Below are positions 17,410 to 25,625 of a stretch of DNA of 64,000 bases, one piece after another. Numbering within the stretch: position 1 is the first letter of the stretch; every line of letters starts with the position of its first letter. This DNA comes from CAZHNW01 sp942491575 (lineage in GTDB: Bacteria > Spirochaetota > UBA4802 > UBA5550). The stretch lies in the NCBI GenBank assembly GCA_942491575.1, contig CALOBT010000025.1, positions 1,984,001-2,048,000 of the forward strand, given 5' to 3'. Below the pieces are notes generated by a model, which saw only the letters and a list, made by a program, of their open reading frames with translations, searched no databases and was not told the DNA's origin. Made by a program: the position numbers and the translations under genes.

Positions 17410-17799
17410 TTAGTCCTCCTCTGGCATCATTATAGTTATGACCGGCTCAGCTTCATCTCCAGGGCCACACAAGGCCTTGAACTCCACCAGTATCTTTCCA
17501 TTAACAGTCTCAAAGTAGGCTTGAAATTTCAGTTGAGGAGTCTTCTCCTTCAAAGCCGCACTTCTAAACATCCAAAGCAAATCCCATAGCCTCCCCTCTT
17601 CAGATTGGCCTCTGGACTTCAGCTCTTCATTAACTTTGATGTACCCTTCCCACACTGTGCTTGTGACTGCCACAGGATACTTGATGCCACACTCATCTGC
17701 CAGTTCTGATACATCTATCAAAACTCCATCTTCTATGGCATTGGACCTTGTGTAGACATGAATCACATCAAAATCCTTCAAGAAATCATTATCTTCCAT
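17410..17799 (-). CDS. DUF6573-like protein
   Basis: The product of about 129 aa begins near DFDVIHVYTRSNAIEDGVLI and continues with VSELADECGIKYPVAVTSTVW. This pattern matches the DUF6573 family, common in plasmids and integrative elements and of unknown function. I chose the ATG at 17799 with TAGGAG 6 bp upstream, rather than the GTG at 17826. It is the first gene of a three-gene operon reading toward the CBASS genes. Confidence 0.65.
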   Translation of the reverse strand: MEDNDFLKDFDVIHVYTRSNAIEDGVLIDVSELADECGIKYPVAVTSTVWEGYIKVNEELKSRGQSEEGRLWDLLWMFRSAALKEKTPQLKFQAYFETVNGKILVEFKALCGPGDEAEPVITIMMPEED

Positions 17800-17839
17800 A
17801 TCAGCTCCTATTTTACTTTGGTTCACCTACTTATTGTTA

Positions 17840-18450
17840 TTTGCTTACTGCGATGCGTACACATTTTTTCTCAAAAAGGTGTCACATAACGGCTTGTTTG
17901 GGGGAAAAATTAGAGTTGAATTGATATAATTAAACATAGCTGGAGTTTTTGCTCTGTCTGGAATCTCTTGCTTTTCCTGCTTTTCTTTCTTCTTTGTTGT
18001 ATTCTTCTTTTATTCTTTTTTGTTGGGTGGTGGTGAGAGAAAGGGTGTGTTGTTTTTTTTAAATATTTATTTTTTTAAAAAACCTAAAAAAGACAAAAAG
18101 ACAATAAAAGACAAAGAAATAAAAAAGATTGCTATAGAAACAAATTAACTCTTATATAGAGTATTATTAAAAAAGAAGGTCCTCTTTTGACTTTTTGTCT
18201 TTTCAATTGAAAAGGGCAACGCCCACTACAACTTTTTTTGCCACATAACACCCCGTAGCTGATTTTCTCAAATTGAAAACCATATAATATATTAAGAAGT
18301 AAAAAAATTAGCGGCTTTTTGAAAGTCACAGCTAATATATAAATACAAAGAACGAATTCACTTGAACAACGAGAAAACTCCTTGGACTTTTTGCTTTTTT
18401 AACTAGTTTATCAAACCCTTGTTGGTTTTATAATATAACTCGTGTTCAAA
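17840..18450. other. AT-rich, repeat-bearing non-coding region, candidate replication origin
   Basis: A gap of roughly 700 bp precedes the PrimPol gene. It contains several AAAGACA units close together near 18085-18120, inverted copies of the type GACTTTTTGTCTTTT near 18190 and a related one near 18383, and the perfect palindrome CTTTTCAATTGAAAAG near 18199-18214. It also has long A/T runs. Iteron-like repeats, high AT content and a primase gene next door fit an origin, but nothing here is a recognised origin family. No gene is supported inside. Confidence 0.4.
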
Positions 18451-18454
18451 TGAA

Positions 18455-18478
18455 GGGTGTGGCTTCACGGCCACACCC
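18455..18478 (+). terminator. GC-rich hairpin just before the PrimPol gene
   Basis: The 9-bp perfect stem GGGTGTGGC/GCCACACCC has a 6-nt loop and is followed by CGTTCTTTT. It ends 28 bp before the PrimPol start. It could stop transcription from the origin-like region or control PrimPol expression. Confidence 0.5.
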
Positions 18479-18505
18479 CGTTCTTTTCAAAAAAGGACAC
18501 GCATT

Positions 18506-20131
18506 ATGAGACAAGAAGTAAAGAAAAACCTATCGATTTACGACCACAACGATTTGAGTGTAATCCGGCTCAAACACAATTCAAAAGCCCCCGCAGTCAG
18601 AAGCTTGAAAAAGTACTTCTATCAGAAAGAGAAGCCAATGGACCTGTTCCTTTGGAGAGGTAACTTCGGTTTAATGATGGGAGAAATCTCAGGTAATATT
18701 ATCGCCTTAGACTTTGATGTTCCTGAAGCATTTGATCAATTCTCTAAAGACCATCCTCACATTGTAAACAATACTGCTATTCAAAAAACAAGCAAAGGCT
18801 ATCATGTTCTAATAAAGTACACTAGACACATTACCAAGTTCCCTGCTCTTTACAAAGGGAAGAGATGTGGCGATGTGATAGGCAATACTGGTTACATAGT
18901 AGCAGCCCCTTCAATTCATCCTGATACAGGCATTGAATACAAGTGGATTCAGCCTATAGATGAGTATGGAATTGCAGAAGTAGATGATCTAGATGCTCTA
19001 GGATTTTCAAGGGTCAACGGCAATCCCATACATTCTGTTGAAAATGAAACAGGTGGTGAAACAAAAGACAAGTTGAAAAGTTCTCTTCCCAACACCGTTA
19101 TGAGACGGCCCAGAACAGAAACCACTTCTGATTACTCCTTCACATCTAATGCCACTTACGGAAAAGGCACACGCTTCGAGTTCCTTCAGAAGAATGGATT
19201 CAACATCTACCGTGAGTTTAAAAGAAACTACTCTGGCGAGGAGTTGGAATGCAGGTGGAAACTTGAAGTGCTCAGCAGGAACGATGGCAGCAACAGAACC
19301 TACAAAGGGAGAGACTGCCCTCAACTGGACAGCGATTATCAATCCATAGTCAAAAACTTCAATCAAAACTCTCATGCTCCTGAAGAGTTCCTAACGGAAC
19401 ACATTGAAAAAACAATGGAAGATCAAGCATCAATTTGTGCCATCGAAGTGATAGCTGAAGAATTCATGAACAGCGATTTCTACCCCTACCGCAACCCTAG
19501 AGCTCACATAGTGGCTGAATCTAAAAAGGCAGCTACGCTTCTTCTTGCACACATCGCAGGAACCATTCAAAAGGACATTGAGTTCTCAGATTCCACTACT
19601 GGAAGAGAGTTAGGATATCACAGGAACTGCTTCAGAAAGTTCGACAGAGACGTGAAGTTGACCAACAAGATGAAAGCTGAGTACGGAGATGGACACGCTT
19701 TTGCCAGACAGAGACTTCACCTTCTGTTTAAAAAGTACGATGTGAAGGTCTCTGCGAGAAGCCTCTTTCCTGCCATCATTGATTATTTGCTCGATGCAGG
19801 ATTCTTCACAAAAGAGCTCGCTGAGCTGTATCCCAACAACGATGAAGAAAGGTCTTCTGACTTGAGGGTTCAGAAGCTGAATGTAGTAAACCGGGCTTTA
19901 ATCTACCTTAAAGACACCAAAGAGATGCTTTCTACCTTTGTTGAGAGTTTTGTTGAGGTTACCAAAGAGAAACTGAAAAGGAATCTTAAGAGAATCATCT
20001 CATATTCTTCTTTTAGAATGAGACATAATAATACGCTTTCCACTATTAAAACACAGACTATAAGTCTGCAGGTAAAAGCTGCAGAATTGGATGCGATGAA
20101 AGCCCCTGGACCAAATATCTGCTTCTACTAG
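18506..20131 (+). CDS. primase-polymerase (AEP PrimPol) protein with intact catalytic acids
   Basis: The 541-aa product carries a bifunctional primase/polymerase domain in residues about 30-170. NIIALDFDVP provides the two metal-binding Asp, TSKGYHVLIKY the conserved Ser-x-His region, and GDVIGNTGYIVAAPS the third Asp and the substrate loop. The other about 350 residues match no helicase motif that I can see; no Walker A is present. It is probably the primer-making enzyme of the element and may work with the D5/P4-type helicase at 21870-24140, whose own PrimPol domain lacks catalytic acids. The ribosome site is AAAGGA. Confidence 0.8.
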   Translation: MRQEVKKNLSIYDHNDLSVIRLKHNSKAPAVRSLKKYFYQKEKPMDLFLWRGNFGLMMGEISGNIIALDFDVPEAFDQFSKDHPHIVNNTAIQKTSKGYHVLIKYTRHITKFPALYKGKRCGDVIGNTGYIVAAPSIHPDTGIEYKWIQPIDEYGIAEVDDLDALGFSRVNGNPIHSVENETGGETKDKLKSSLPNTVMRRPRTETTSDYSFTSNATYGKGTRFEFLQKNGFNIYREFKRNYSGEELECRWKLEVLSRNDGSNRTYKGRDCPQLDSDYQSIVKNFNQNSHAPEEFLTEHIEKTMEDQASICAIEVIAEEFMNSDFYPYRNPRAHIVAESKKAATLLLAHIAGTIQKDIEFSDSTTGRELGYHRNCFRKFDRDVKLTNKMKAEYGDGHAFARQRLHLLFKKYDVKVSARSLFPAIIDYLLDAGFFTKELAELYPNNDEERSSDLRVQKLNVVNRALIYLKDTKEMLSTFVESFVEVTKEKLKRNLKRIISYSSFRMRHNNTLSTIKTQTISLQVKAAELDAMKAPGPNICFY

Positions 20132-20304
20132 CATCATTTTCAAGCATTATCAAGAAGAACATCAGCAACGCTCAGCAACATCACTCCAATAGTAAAGAGG
20201 TTCTCTTCATTGATTCCTTTTAAACTGATTGACAAGTAGAATAGGATTTGGGTGGTCAAAGAGAAGAATGACCTTCAATCACAAGAGAGATCTAAACATT
20301 TAAT

Positions 20305-20321
20305 AGCAAATCAGATTTGCT
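20305..20321. repeat. 17-bp palindrome downstream of the PrimPol gene
   Basis: AGCAAATC, one central A and the exact complement GATTTGCT. There is no T run, so it may be an operator for the gene at 20449. The whole gap 20132-20448 contains no gene. Confidence 0.4.
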
Positions 20322-20448
20322 GCTCATATTAGCAATTTTGAAATGTAAATTATGATTTTTTTTATAATCGTTTGCAAATCTATTTACACGTAACTACTTC
20401 TTCCGCATAATGAATTACTAATCCATTCAATAAACCAGAAAGGACACT

Positions 20449-21453
20449 ATGGTCGAAGATTATACTCTAAGTGAAAAAGTATCTATTCTTTTTGATACAA
20501 TTGTAATTCACACAAATAAAGAATATGCTGACTACGAAGGACTTTATTTAAAAGATAATCAATTTAATTACACAGGAAAAACACATTTATCTCATAACAA
20601 TCTAGATAAAGAATTTGCTTTAGAGCCAATTTTTTTTAACTCGTTTTTTCATGATTATGGATTATTTCACACGTTCAACCATTGTATTCACTGTGATTCG
20701 AAAAATATACTTCTTATACCTAAACGAAATAAATTTAGATGCTATAGCTGCAATAAAGAATGGAGCGGCAGGAAAAATAGTGTTCTTGAAAATACGAGAA
20801 TGAATCCGATTAAATTCATTGCCAGTATTTTATTTTTTTCAAAGCAAATACATGTAACTTATTGCTCTAAATACATTGGTTTATCTCGACAGACTATTTG
20901 CAATTTACATCATTACTTCAGAAAATGCATAGCAGGTCATGAGCTCTCTGAGCAGTTTGGATTCAAATTAGATGATAACAATATTTTTAACAACAGTATT
21001 GATAAGGATTACAATGTAATTAAAAAACCTGTTGTAATTGGAATTAACGAAATCAAAAACAAAGTTAAAATTGATTTTTCTCCCACGATTAAATTCGAAG
21101 AACTCTTGCAACCAAGTCTCGATAAATCAAGAATCAATACAATCATTTACACAGATCAGTATAAGAATTATGATAGTCTTATTATAATTGGCTTACGTCG
21201 ACCATCAATTAAATATGAAGAAAAAATTGAAGACAGAAAATTATTTATAGATATCGAAAAAAATGAATTCTGGAAATTCATCAATCCTGATAAAATTTTT
21301 TTTGAGAATTCGAAAAAAGATATTAACCAATACCTTTTATTTTTCAAAGAATTAGAATTCCGCTACAATAATAGATACACAAATATTTACGATAAACTCT
21401 CCGAAAAAATCATCGGCAAACCTTTTCAACAAAGTAGATTTTTATCTACTTAA
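20449..21453 (+). CDS. IS1595-type transposase with a missing catalytic Asp, possibly inactive
   Basis: The 334-aa protein has an N-terminal zinc ribbon (CIHC, then CYSC, residues about 80-105) and ISXO2-like blocks ending in ELEFRYNNR near residue 307, which is the IS1595 signature. The first DDE acid, normally in VEIDE, reads VIGINEI near residue 200, so the Asp is replaced by Asn. The second Asp is present in IIYTDQYKNY. I found no terminal inverted repeats in the flanks. It may be a dead or domesticated transposase that persists between the two primase genes. The ribosome site is GAAAGGA. Confidence 0.65.
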   Translation: MVEDYTLSEKVSILFDTIVIHTNKEYADYEGLYLKDNQFNYTGKTHLSHNNLDKEFALEPIFFNSFFHDYGLFHTFNHCIHCDSKNILLIPKRNKFRCYSCNKEWSGRKNSVLENTRMNPIKFIASILFFSKQIHVTYCSKYIGLSRQTICNLHHYFRKCIAGHELSEQFGFKLDDNNIFNNSIDKDYNVIKKPVVIGINEIKNKVKIDFSPTIKFEELLQPSLDKSRINTIIYTDQYKNYDSLIIIGLRRPSIKYEEKIEDRKLFIDIEKNEFWKFINPDKIFFENSKKDINQYLLFFKELEFRYNNRYTNIYDKLSEKIIGKPFQQSRFLST

Positions 21454-21869
21454 CAATAGACACAAAACCCGCTTAATTGCTCCCGTAATCCAATCCCTTT
21501 TAATTCTTTCAAAAAATTTTCTGTCTCAAATTTTTTTGTCCCATTAGTGGCGCATATTAGACTCCCAAATTTATATAATTTAAATAGAAAGGAAAAAGGC
21601 GCGTTCAAATTGAAAATCCACCGCGCAGCTCTTTGAAAACTGCTCCAAGCGGAACTGGACGGTTCCGTGTCTTCTGGGGAGGCTCGTGAGTACCGGCAAG
21701 TCCGGCAGAACTTCATGGTCGTACAGGTGCGATTTCAGAATTAAAAGGCTTTTAGAAATATTTATATATTTAAGGTCTTTTTCTGTCTTTTTTGTCGGTC
21801 TTCTCGCTCCCCCTCCCACCTACTAGGGCAAATTGCCCTATCAAAATTTATAATAAAAGGAGTTAAGCT
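21454..21869. other. intergenic region with a 15-bp palindrome before the helicase gene
   Basis: No gene is supported. A short GC-richer stretch (about 21620-21720) has unusual composition. The perfect palindrome AGGGCAA-A-TTGCCCT at 21825-21839 lies 30 bp before the primase-helicase start and is a good operator candidate. Confidence 0.45.
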
Positions 21870-24140
21870 ATGCAAGCTTTAGCTGAAATCAATTCCAACA
21901 CCCTTGTGTTGGACCAGGCAAAGGAATACATGAAACTAGGATTTCATGTTATTCCCTTAACACTCAAAACAGACAAGCCGGTTATCAGACTTGCAGACTT
22001 TAAGGGCAAAGAACTTAATCAAGATAATTTAACAACATGGTTCTTTAAGTTAAATTACAACATCGGTTTTCTGACAGGAAAAGATGGCGGCAATTTTTAC
22101 TGCCTTCAGATTGATAAGGAAACCGATTTCAATGATTTCATTCAGGCTAACCCAGAGTTCGTTAAAAATGCTCCTATCTCAAAAGGTGCTCAAGCTAGGC
22201 ACATCTGGTTCAGGTCTGACCTTGAAATTGCTTCATGTGATGTGAAGTTGAACAACACTCATATCGGTAGAATTCTTGGAGATGGCGAGTATGTCATAGC
22301 TCCACCGTCTCTTCAAAAGGGAATTCTTCTTATTACTTGGGAACAGTTACCTGAAGGAGAAATCTCAAAGATTACCTCTCTTTCAGAGATAGGACTGACC
22401 ATCAAGAAGAAGCGAAACAAAAAGCCACCAAGAATCATTACCACCGATAGAGCCAGTTTCAAGGAGTTTATTTCTTATAAACTAGGCAAATGTGAAACCA
22501 AAATCGCTGAAGCCAAGGATAAGAAAGCAACTCTTTACAATGTTGCATGTGAATGTTTCTGCTACACTCCCCACTATGTTGATTACGATGACATCTACTA
22601 TCCTCTGATGGAGATGACATTACAGTGGGGAGCATCTCAGGATACCACAGATGAGATATTGCAAAAAGCATATAAACATGCCGTCAAGTCTCCGAGAACT
22701 CTTCCTGATGGATTCAAGGATAAGAACAAAGAGCAGATAACCGATTTGTTATCCTCTATAAAAATCTTCCCAAGAGATGATATCGGGAACAAAGAACGCT
22801 TTGTTTACTATTTCGGTCATGACTTTTTAACTACCATTGACAAACAAGTTTACCATTTCAATGGCACTTATTGGGATAGCCCAAAAGGTGAATCAATTTT
22901 GATGAACCAGCTATGCGACTTGAGTGAAATTATTAAGAAGGAAGCACGGTTAATAGAAAATGAAGAAGAGCGGAACAGATACTACTTCTGGGCCAGGGAA
23001 TCAGCATCAAGAAAAACAAGGGAGTATAACATGAAAGACATAAAAGACGCTTTACTGATTGATTACAATGAAATCGATAACGACGATTCTATTATCAATC
23101 TTAAAAACGGTATCCTTGATATCGAAACAGGCGAAATTTTGCCTCATTCAAGAGAGGCACGGTGTTCAAAGATAATGAATGTATCTTACGAGCCAGAGGT
23201 TAAATGCCCCAAATGGATGCAATTCATTGGCTCTATTTTTGGAGGGAACCAGGAATTGATTCACTACATCCAGAAGATGTGTGGATATTTTCTTACCGGT
23301 TCCACAAAAGAACAATGTGTCTTCTTTTTCTACGGCAATGGCTCTAATGGTAAAAGTACATTTATCAATGCACTGGAACACATTATGGCAGATTACAAGG
23401 AAAAGATTTCAATCGAATCTCTCATGATCAGGAATCCTAATGGTTCTGCCCCGAGTCCAGATATTGCCAAATTGAAAGGTGCAAGACTAGTCATAGCCTC
23501 AGAAGCCAATGCAGGGCACAAGTTTAATGAAGCTTTATTGAAAGATATGAGAGGAGGAGACTCAATTACCGCCAGACATCTTCACAAAGCCCCCATTACT
23601 TTTACTCCCAAGTATAAGCTGCTGATGTACGGAAACCATCAACCAAGAGTCATTGGTACAGACCATGGGATAAGAAGAACAATCAAAATGATTCCTTTCA
23701 CCCAGACGTTTACTGATTCCCAAAAAGATCCTGATTTAATGGAAAAGCTAAAAACAGAAAAATCAGGCATTTTCAACTGGATTATCGATGGCTTGAAGAT
23801 GTGGAATGAGGAAGGGCTTGGTGATGCACCTAAAGCTATTAAAGATGAGACAGATGAATATTTTGCTCGAAATGATGGCCTGGGAGAATTCCTCGATGAG
23901 TACACTGAAGAGACTTCAGTTCTGACGGAGATGCCTTCGCCTACACTCTTCTGGTACACATATGATTTTTATCAAAAGGAATTCGGAGAATACAGTATTT
24001 CAAGCAGAGAGTTGAAAAAGCGAATGGAAGAAAAAGGCTTTAAGCAGAAGAAAGGTTCTACTCGATGCTGGGATGGAATAAAACTAACCGATTCTTCCAT
24101 CAAGAGAAAAGCTATCAAAAGGCAACAAGAAGAATCTTGA
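21870..24140 (+). CDS. P4/D5-type primase-helicase with a degenerate PrimPol domain
   Basis: The 756-aa protein has an N-terminal PrimPol-like domain (residues 20-170), a D5_N region, and an SF3 helicase with Walker A GNGSNGKSTFI near residues 488-498 and KLKGARLVIASEANAG as Walker B. A C-terminal winged-helix region is likely. In the PrimPol domain the expected Asp-x-Asp reads CLQID (Gln for the first Asp). The third Asp before EYVIAPPS is replaced (GRILGDGEYV), so priming activity is probably lost. The helicase part looks intact. The role is initiation of DNA replication of the element, probably with the PrimPol at 18506. Confidence 0.85.
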   Translation: MQALAEINSNTLVLDQAKEYMKLGFHVIPLTLKTDKPVIRLADFKGKELNQDNLTTWFFKLNYNIGFLTGKDGGNFYCLQIDKETDFNDFIQANPEFVKNAPISKGAQARHIWFRSDLEIASCDVKLNNTHIGRILGDGEYVIAPPSLQKGILLITWEQLPEGEISKITSLSEIGLTIKKKRNKKPPRIITTDRASFKEFISYKLGKCETKIAEAKDKKATLYNVACECFCYTPHYVDYDDIYYPLMEMTLQWGASQDTTDEILQKAYKHAVKSPRTLPDGFKDKNKEQITDLLSSIKIFPRDDIGNKERFVYYFGHDFLTTIDKQVYHFNGTYWDSPKGESILMNQLCDLSEIIKKEARLIENEEERNRYYFWARESASRKTREYNMKDIKDALLIDYNEIDNDDSIINLKNGILDIETGEILPHSREARCSKIMNVSYEPEVKCPKWMQFIGSIFGGNQELIHYIQKMCGYFLTGSTKEQCVFFFYGNGSNGKSTFINALEHIMADYKEKISIESLMIRNPNGSAPSPDIAKLKGARLVIASEANAGHKFNEALLKDMRGGDSITARHLHKAPITFTPKYKLLMYGNHQPRVIGTDHGIRRTIKMIPFTQTFTDSQKDPDLMEKLKTEKSGIFNWIIDGLKMWNEEGLGDAPKAIKDETDEYFARNDGLGEFLDEYTEETSVLTEMPSPTLFWYTYDFYQKEFGEYSISSRELKKRMEEKGFKQKKGSTRCWDGIKLTDSSIKRKAIKRQQEES

Positions 24141-24154
24141 GCCATTTAATTTTC

Positions 24155-24188
24155 AATGGCTCTGGCACCTGCCAGAGCCATTCATTTT
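24155..24188 (+). terminator. intrinsic terminator after the primase-helicase gene
   Basis: Perfect 12-bp stem AATGGCTCTGGC/GCCAGAGCCATT with loop ACCT and a T-rich tail, starting 15 bp after the stop codon. Confidence 0.8.
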
Positions 24189-24205
24189 TCATGGAGGTAA
24201 AAAAA

Positions 24206-24688
24206 ATGGATAGCACAGCTATTGTCAAAATAACTCAACCGAGCAACGTGAAGTATAATTTTTTCAGTAATAATAATCATGTAACGCTTTCTGATTTTTT
24301 GATTTTTCACCTGAAAAATATTTGTTCCTTCGACGAGCTACCAATAACAAGGACTGGTTTCGATAGTACCAGTAAGAAAGATGGATATGGCATGTGGGTC
24401 TTCAGCGGCGAAGAGCTTACTGAAATAGATATCATCGCAACCATATCAAATATTTTCCGGCATTTAACTTTTGAATTCATGTATGTGAGTTCAGAATACA
24501 AATGCTTTATTGCTGGCTTATCTTACAAAGGCAAAAATATAATAAATCATGAAATTGTAGACGATGATTTTTTAGAGTATGTGAACAGTACTGAATATCT
24601 CATCACCCGAGAACACTGGCTTGATCAGATATGTGATATTGTTTTTTACAGCAAAGACAATCCGCTGAAAAAACAGCAACAAAAATGA
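24206..24688 (+). CDS. hypothetical 160-aa protein
   Basis: I chose the ATG at 24206 because GGAGGTAAA lies just upstream and the earlier in-frame start falls inside the helicase gene and its terminator. The product is soluble with no recognisable motif. It contains a run of aromatic and hydrophobic residues (DFLIFHLKNICSF) and a later FMYVSSEYKCFIAGLSY segment. It sits between two replication-region genes of the element. The function is unknown. Confidence 0.55.
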   Translation: MDSTAIVKITQPSNVKYNFFSNNNHVTLSDFLIFHLKNICSFDELPITRTGFDSTSKKDGYGMWVFSGEELTEIDIIATISNIFRHLTFEFMYVSSEYKCFIAGLSYKGKNIINHEIVDDDFLEYVNSTEYLITREHWLDQICDIVFYSKDNPLKKQQQK

Positions 24689-24747
24689 TATAATTAAAAA
24701 GAGATGCATAGAAAAAGTAAAAATTATTTAATGGAGAAGATAATATT

Positions 24748-25224
24748 ATGAAATTCGAACGCACAAATGACAGCACCCAAGAAAAGTTGCTTAATGACAA
24801 GCATGAAGGCCTAGCCCCAGCAGACAAGATTAAAATTCAGATCTCTGATGAAAGATGGGGTTTTAGTATCAGCGGCACAATGTTCGGTGTCTCAGATGGT
24901 CATTCATTTCTTACCAATATTGTGCCAGCAAAATACTTCAGAAATGAACGCAATGATGAATTCAATGAAGAGATATGTCAGGATGTATACGCTCAGTACG
25001 CCAGTTCAATGGTAAAGGAGCTCAATGCAACGCCTGAATCTCATTTCATTGAAATTGAATCATGCCCATTTTATGAACTCGCCAGAGAGGCACTGGAAAA
25101 AGCAGGCTACACAGTGAACATAATCGGAGAAGCCAAAGAGTTCAAACAAAAGCTTTATGAAAAATACAAAGAACACCTCGAAGAGGTTACTGGCAAAAAA
25201 GTTATTTACTCCCGAGAACCATAG
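24748..25224 (+). CDS. hypothetical 158-aa protein
   Basis: The acidic soluble protein has a ribosome site GGAGAAG before the ATG. Conserved-looking features are KIQISDERWGFSISGTMF near residue 30-47 and a helical C-terminus with ELAREALEKAGYTVNIIG and FKQKLYEKYKEHLEEV. No family is recognised. It is followed by a strong terminator at 25313, so it ends a transcription unit. Confidence 0.55.
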   Translation: MKFERTNDSTQEKLLNDKHEGLAPADKIKIQISDERWGFSISGTMFGVSDGHSFLTNIVPAKYFRNERNDEFNEEICQDVYAQYASSMVKELNATPESHFIEIESCPFYELAREALEKAGYTVNIIGEAKEFKQKLYEKYKEHLEEVTGKKVIYSREP

Positions 25225-25312
25225 AGAAATCTTTGCTCTCCAAGTTTTAACTTAAGAACGGTTCGAATAGCCTCACATCGTAGCACCGCCAGTCTCAGTT
25301 TATTTAATCACC

Positions 25313-25347
25313 AAGACACCGAAGCAATTCGGTGTCTTTTTTTTTGG
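25313..25347 (+). terminator. strong intrinsic terminator
   Basis: An 11-bp stem AAGACACCGAA/TTCGGTGTCTT with loop GCAA, followed by a run of T. It ends the 24748-25224 transcript. Confidence 0.85.
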
Positions 25348-25355
25348 CCTTTTTT

Positions 25356-25395
25356 TCCTGTCTGTCTTTAATATAGATAATAAAGACAGACAGGA
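25356..25395 (+). promoter_or_regulatory. 15-bp perfect inverted repeat overlapping a ribosome site
   Basis: TCCTGTCTGTCTTTA (25356-25370) and its exact complement (25381-25395) are separated by 10 nt. The downstream arm contains most of the AGGAG ribosome site of the 63-aa gene that starts at 25403. It could therefore hide the ribosome site in RNA or serve as a DNA operator. Confidence 0.6.
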
Positions 25396-25463
25396 GACTA
25401 ACATGAAAACTTTCGACCAATATTTAGAAGAAATAAAAAATGATATTCACACTGACACCAGTG

Positions 25464-25560
25464 CATATTCCGGCTCAAACCTGCCACTGATTCCGTTTTA
25501 AACCTGCCACCTATTCCGGCCGAAACCTGCCGGTTATTCCGGAGCAAACCTGCCACCTAA
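25464..25560. repeat. tandem end repeats of the IS21 element
   Basis: Four imperfect copies of a TATTCCGGnnnAAACCTGCCAC unit at the left end. More copies lie near the right end, around 27920 and 28000. Multiple end repeats of this kind are transposase-binding sites in IS21 elements. Confidence 0.8.
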
Positions 25561-25625
25561 AATTCTTCTCAAAACCACTACAGGCCAGATAATCGCCACA
25601 GAAATATTGAATGTGGAGAGGAATA

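Noticed and set aside
25464..25560. Short regularly spaced repeats that could look like a small CRISPR array
   Set aside because: They are the end repeats of the IS21 element; spacers are only a few bases and no cas genes are present.
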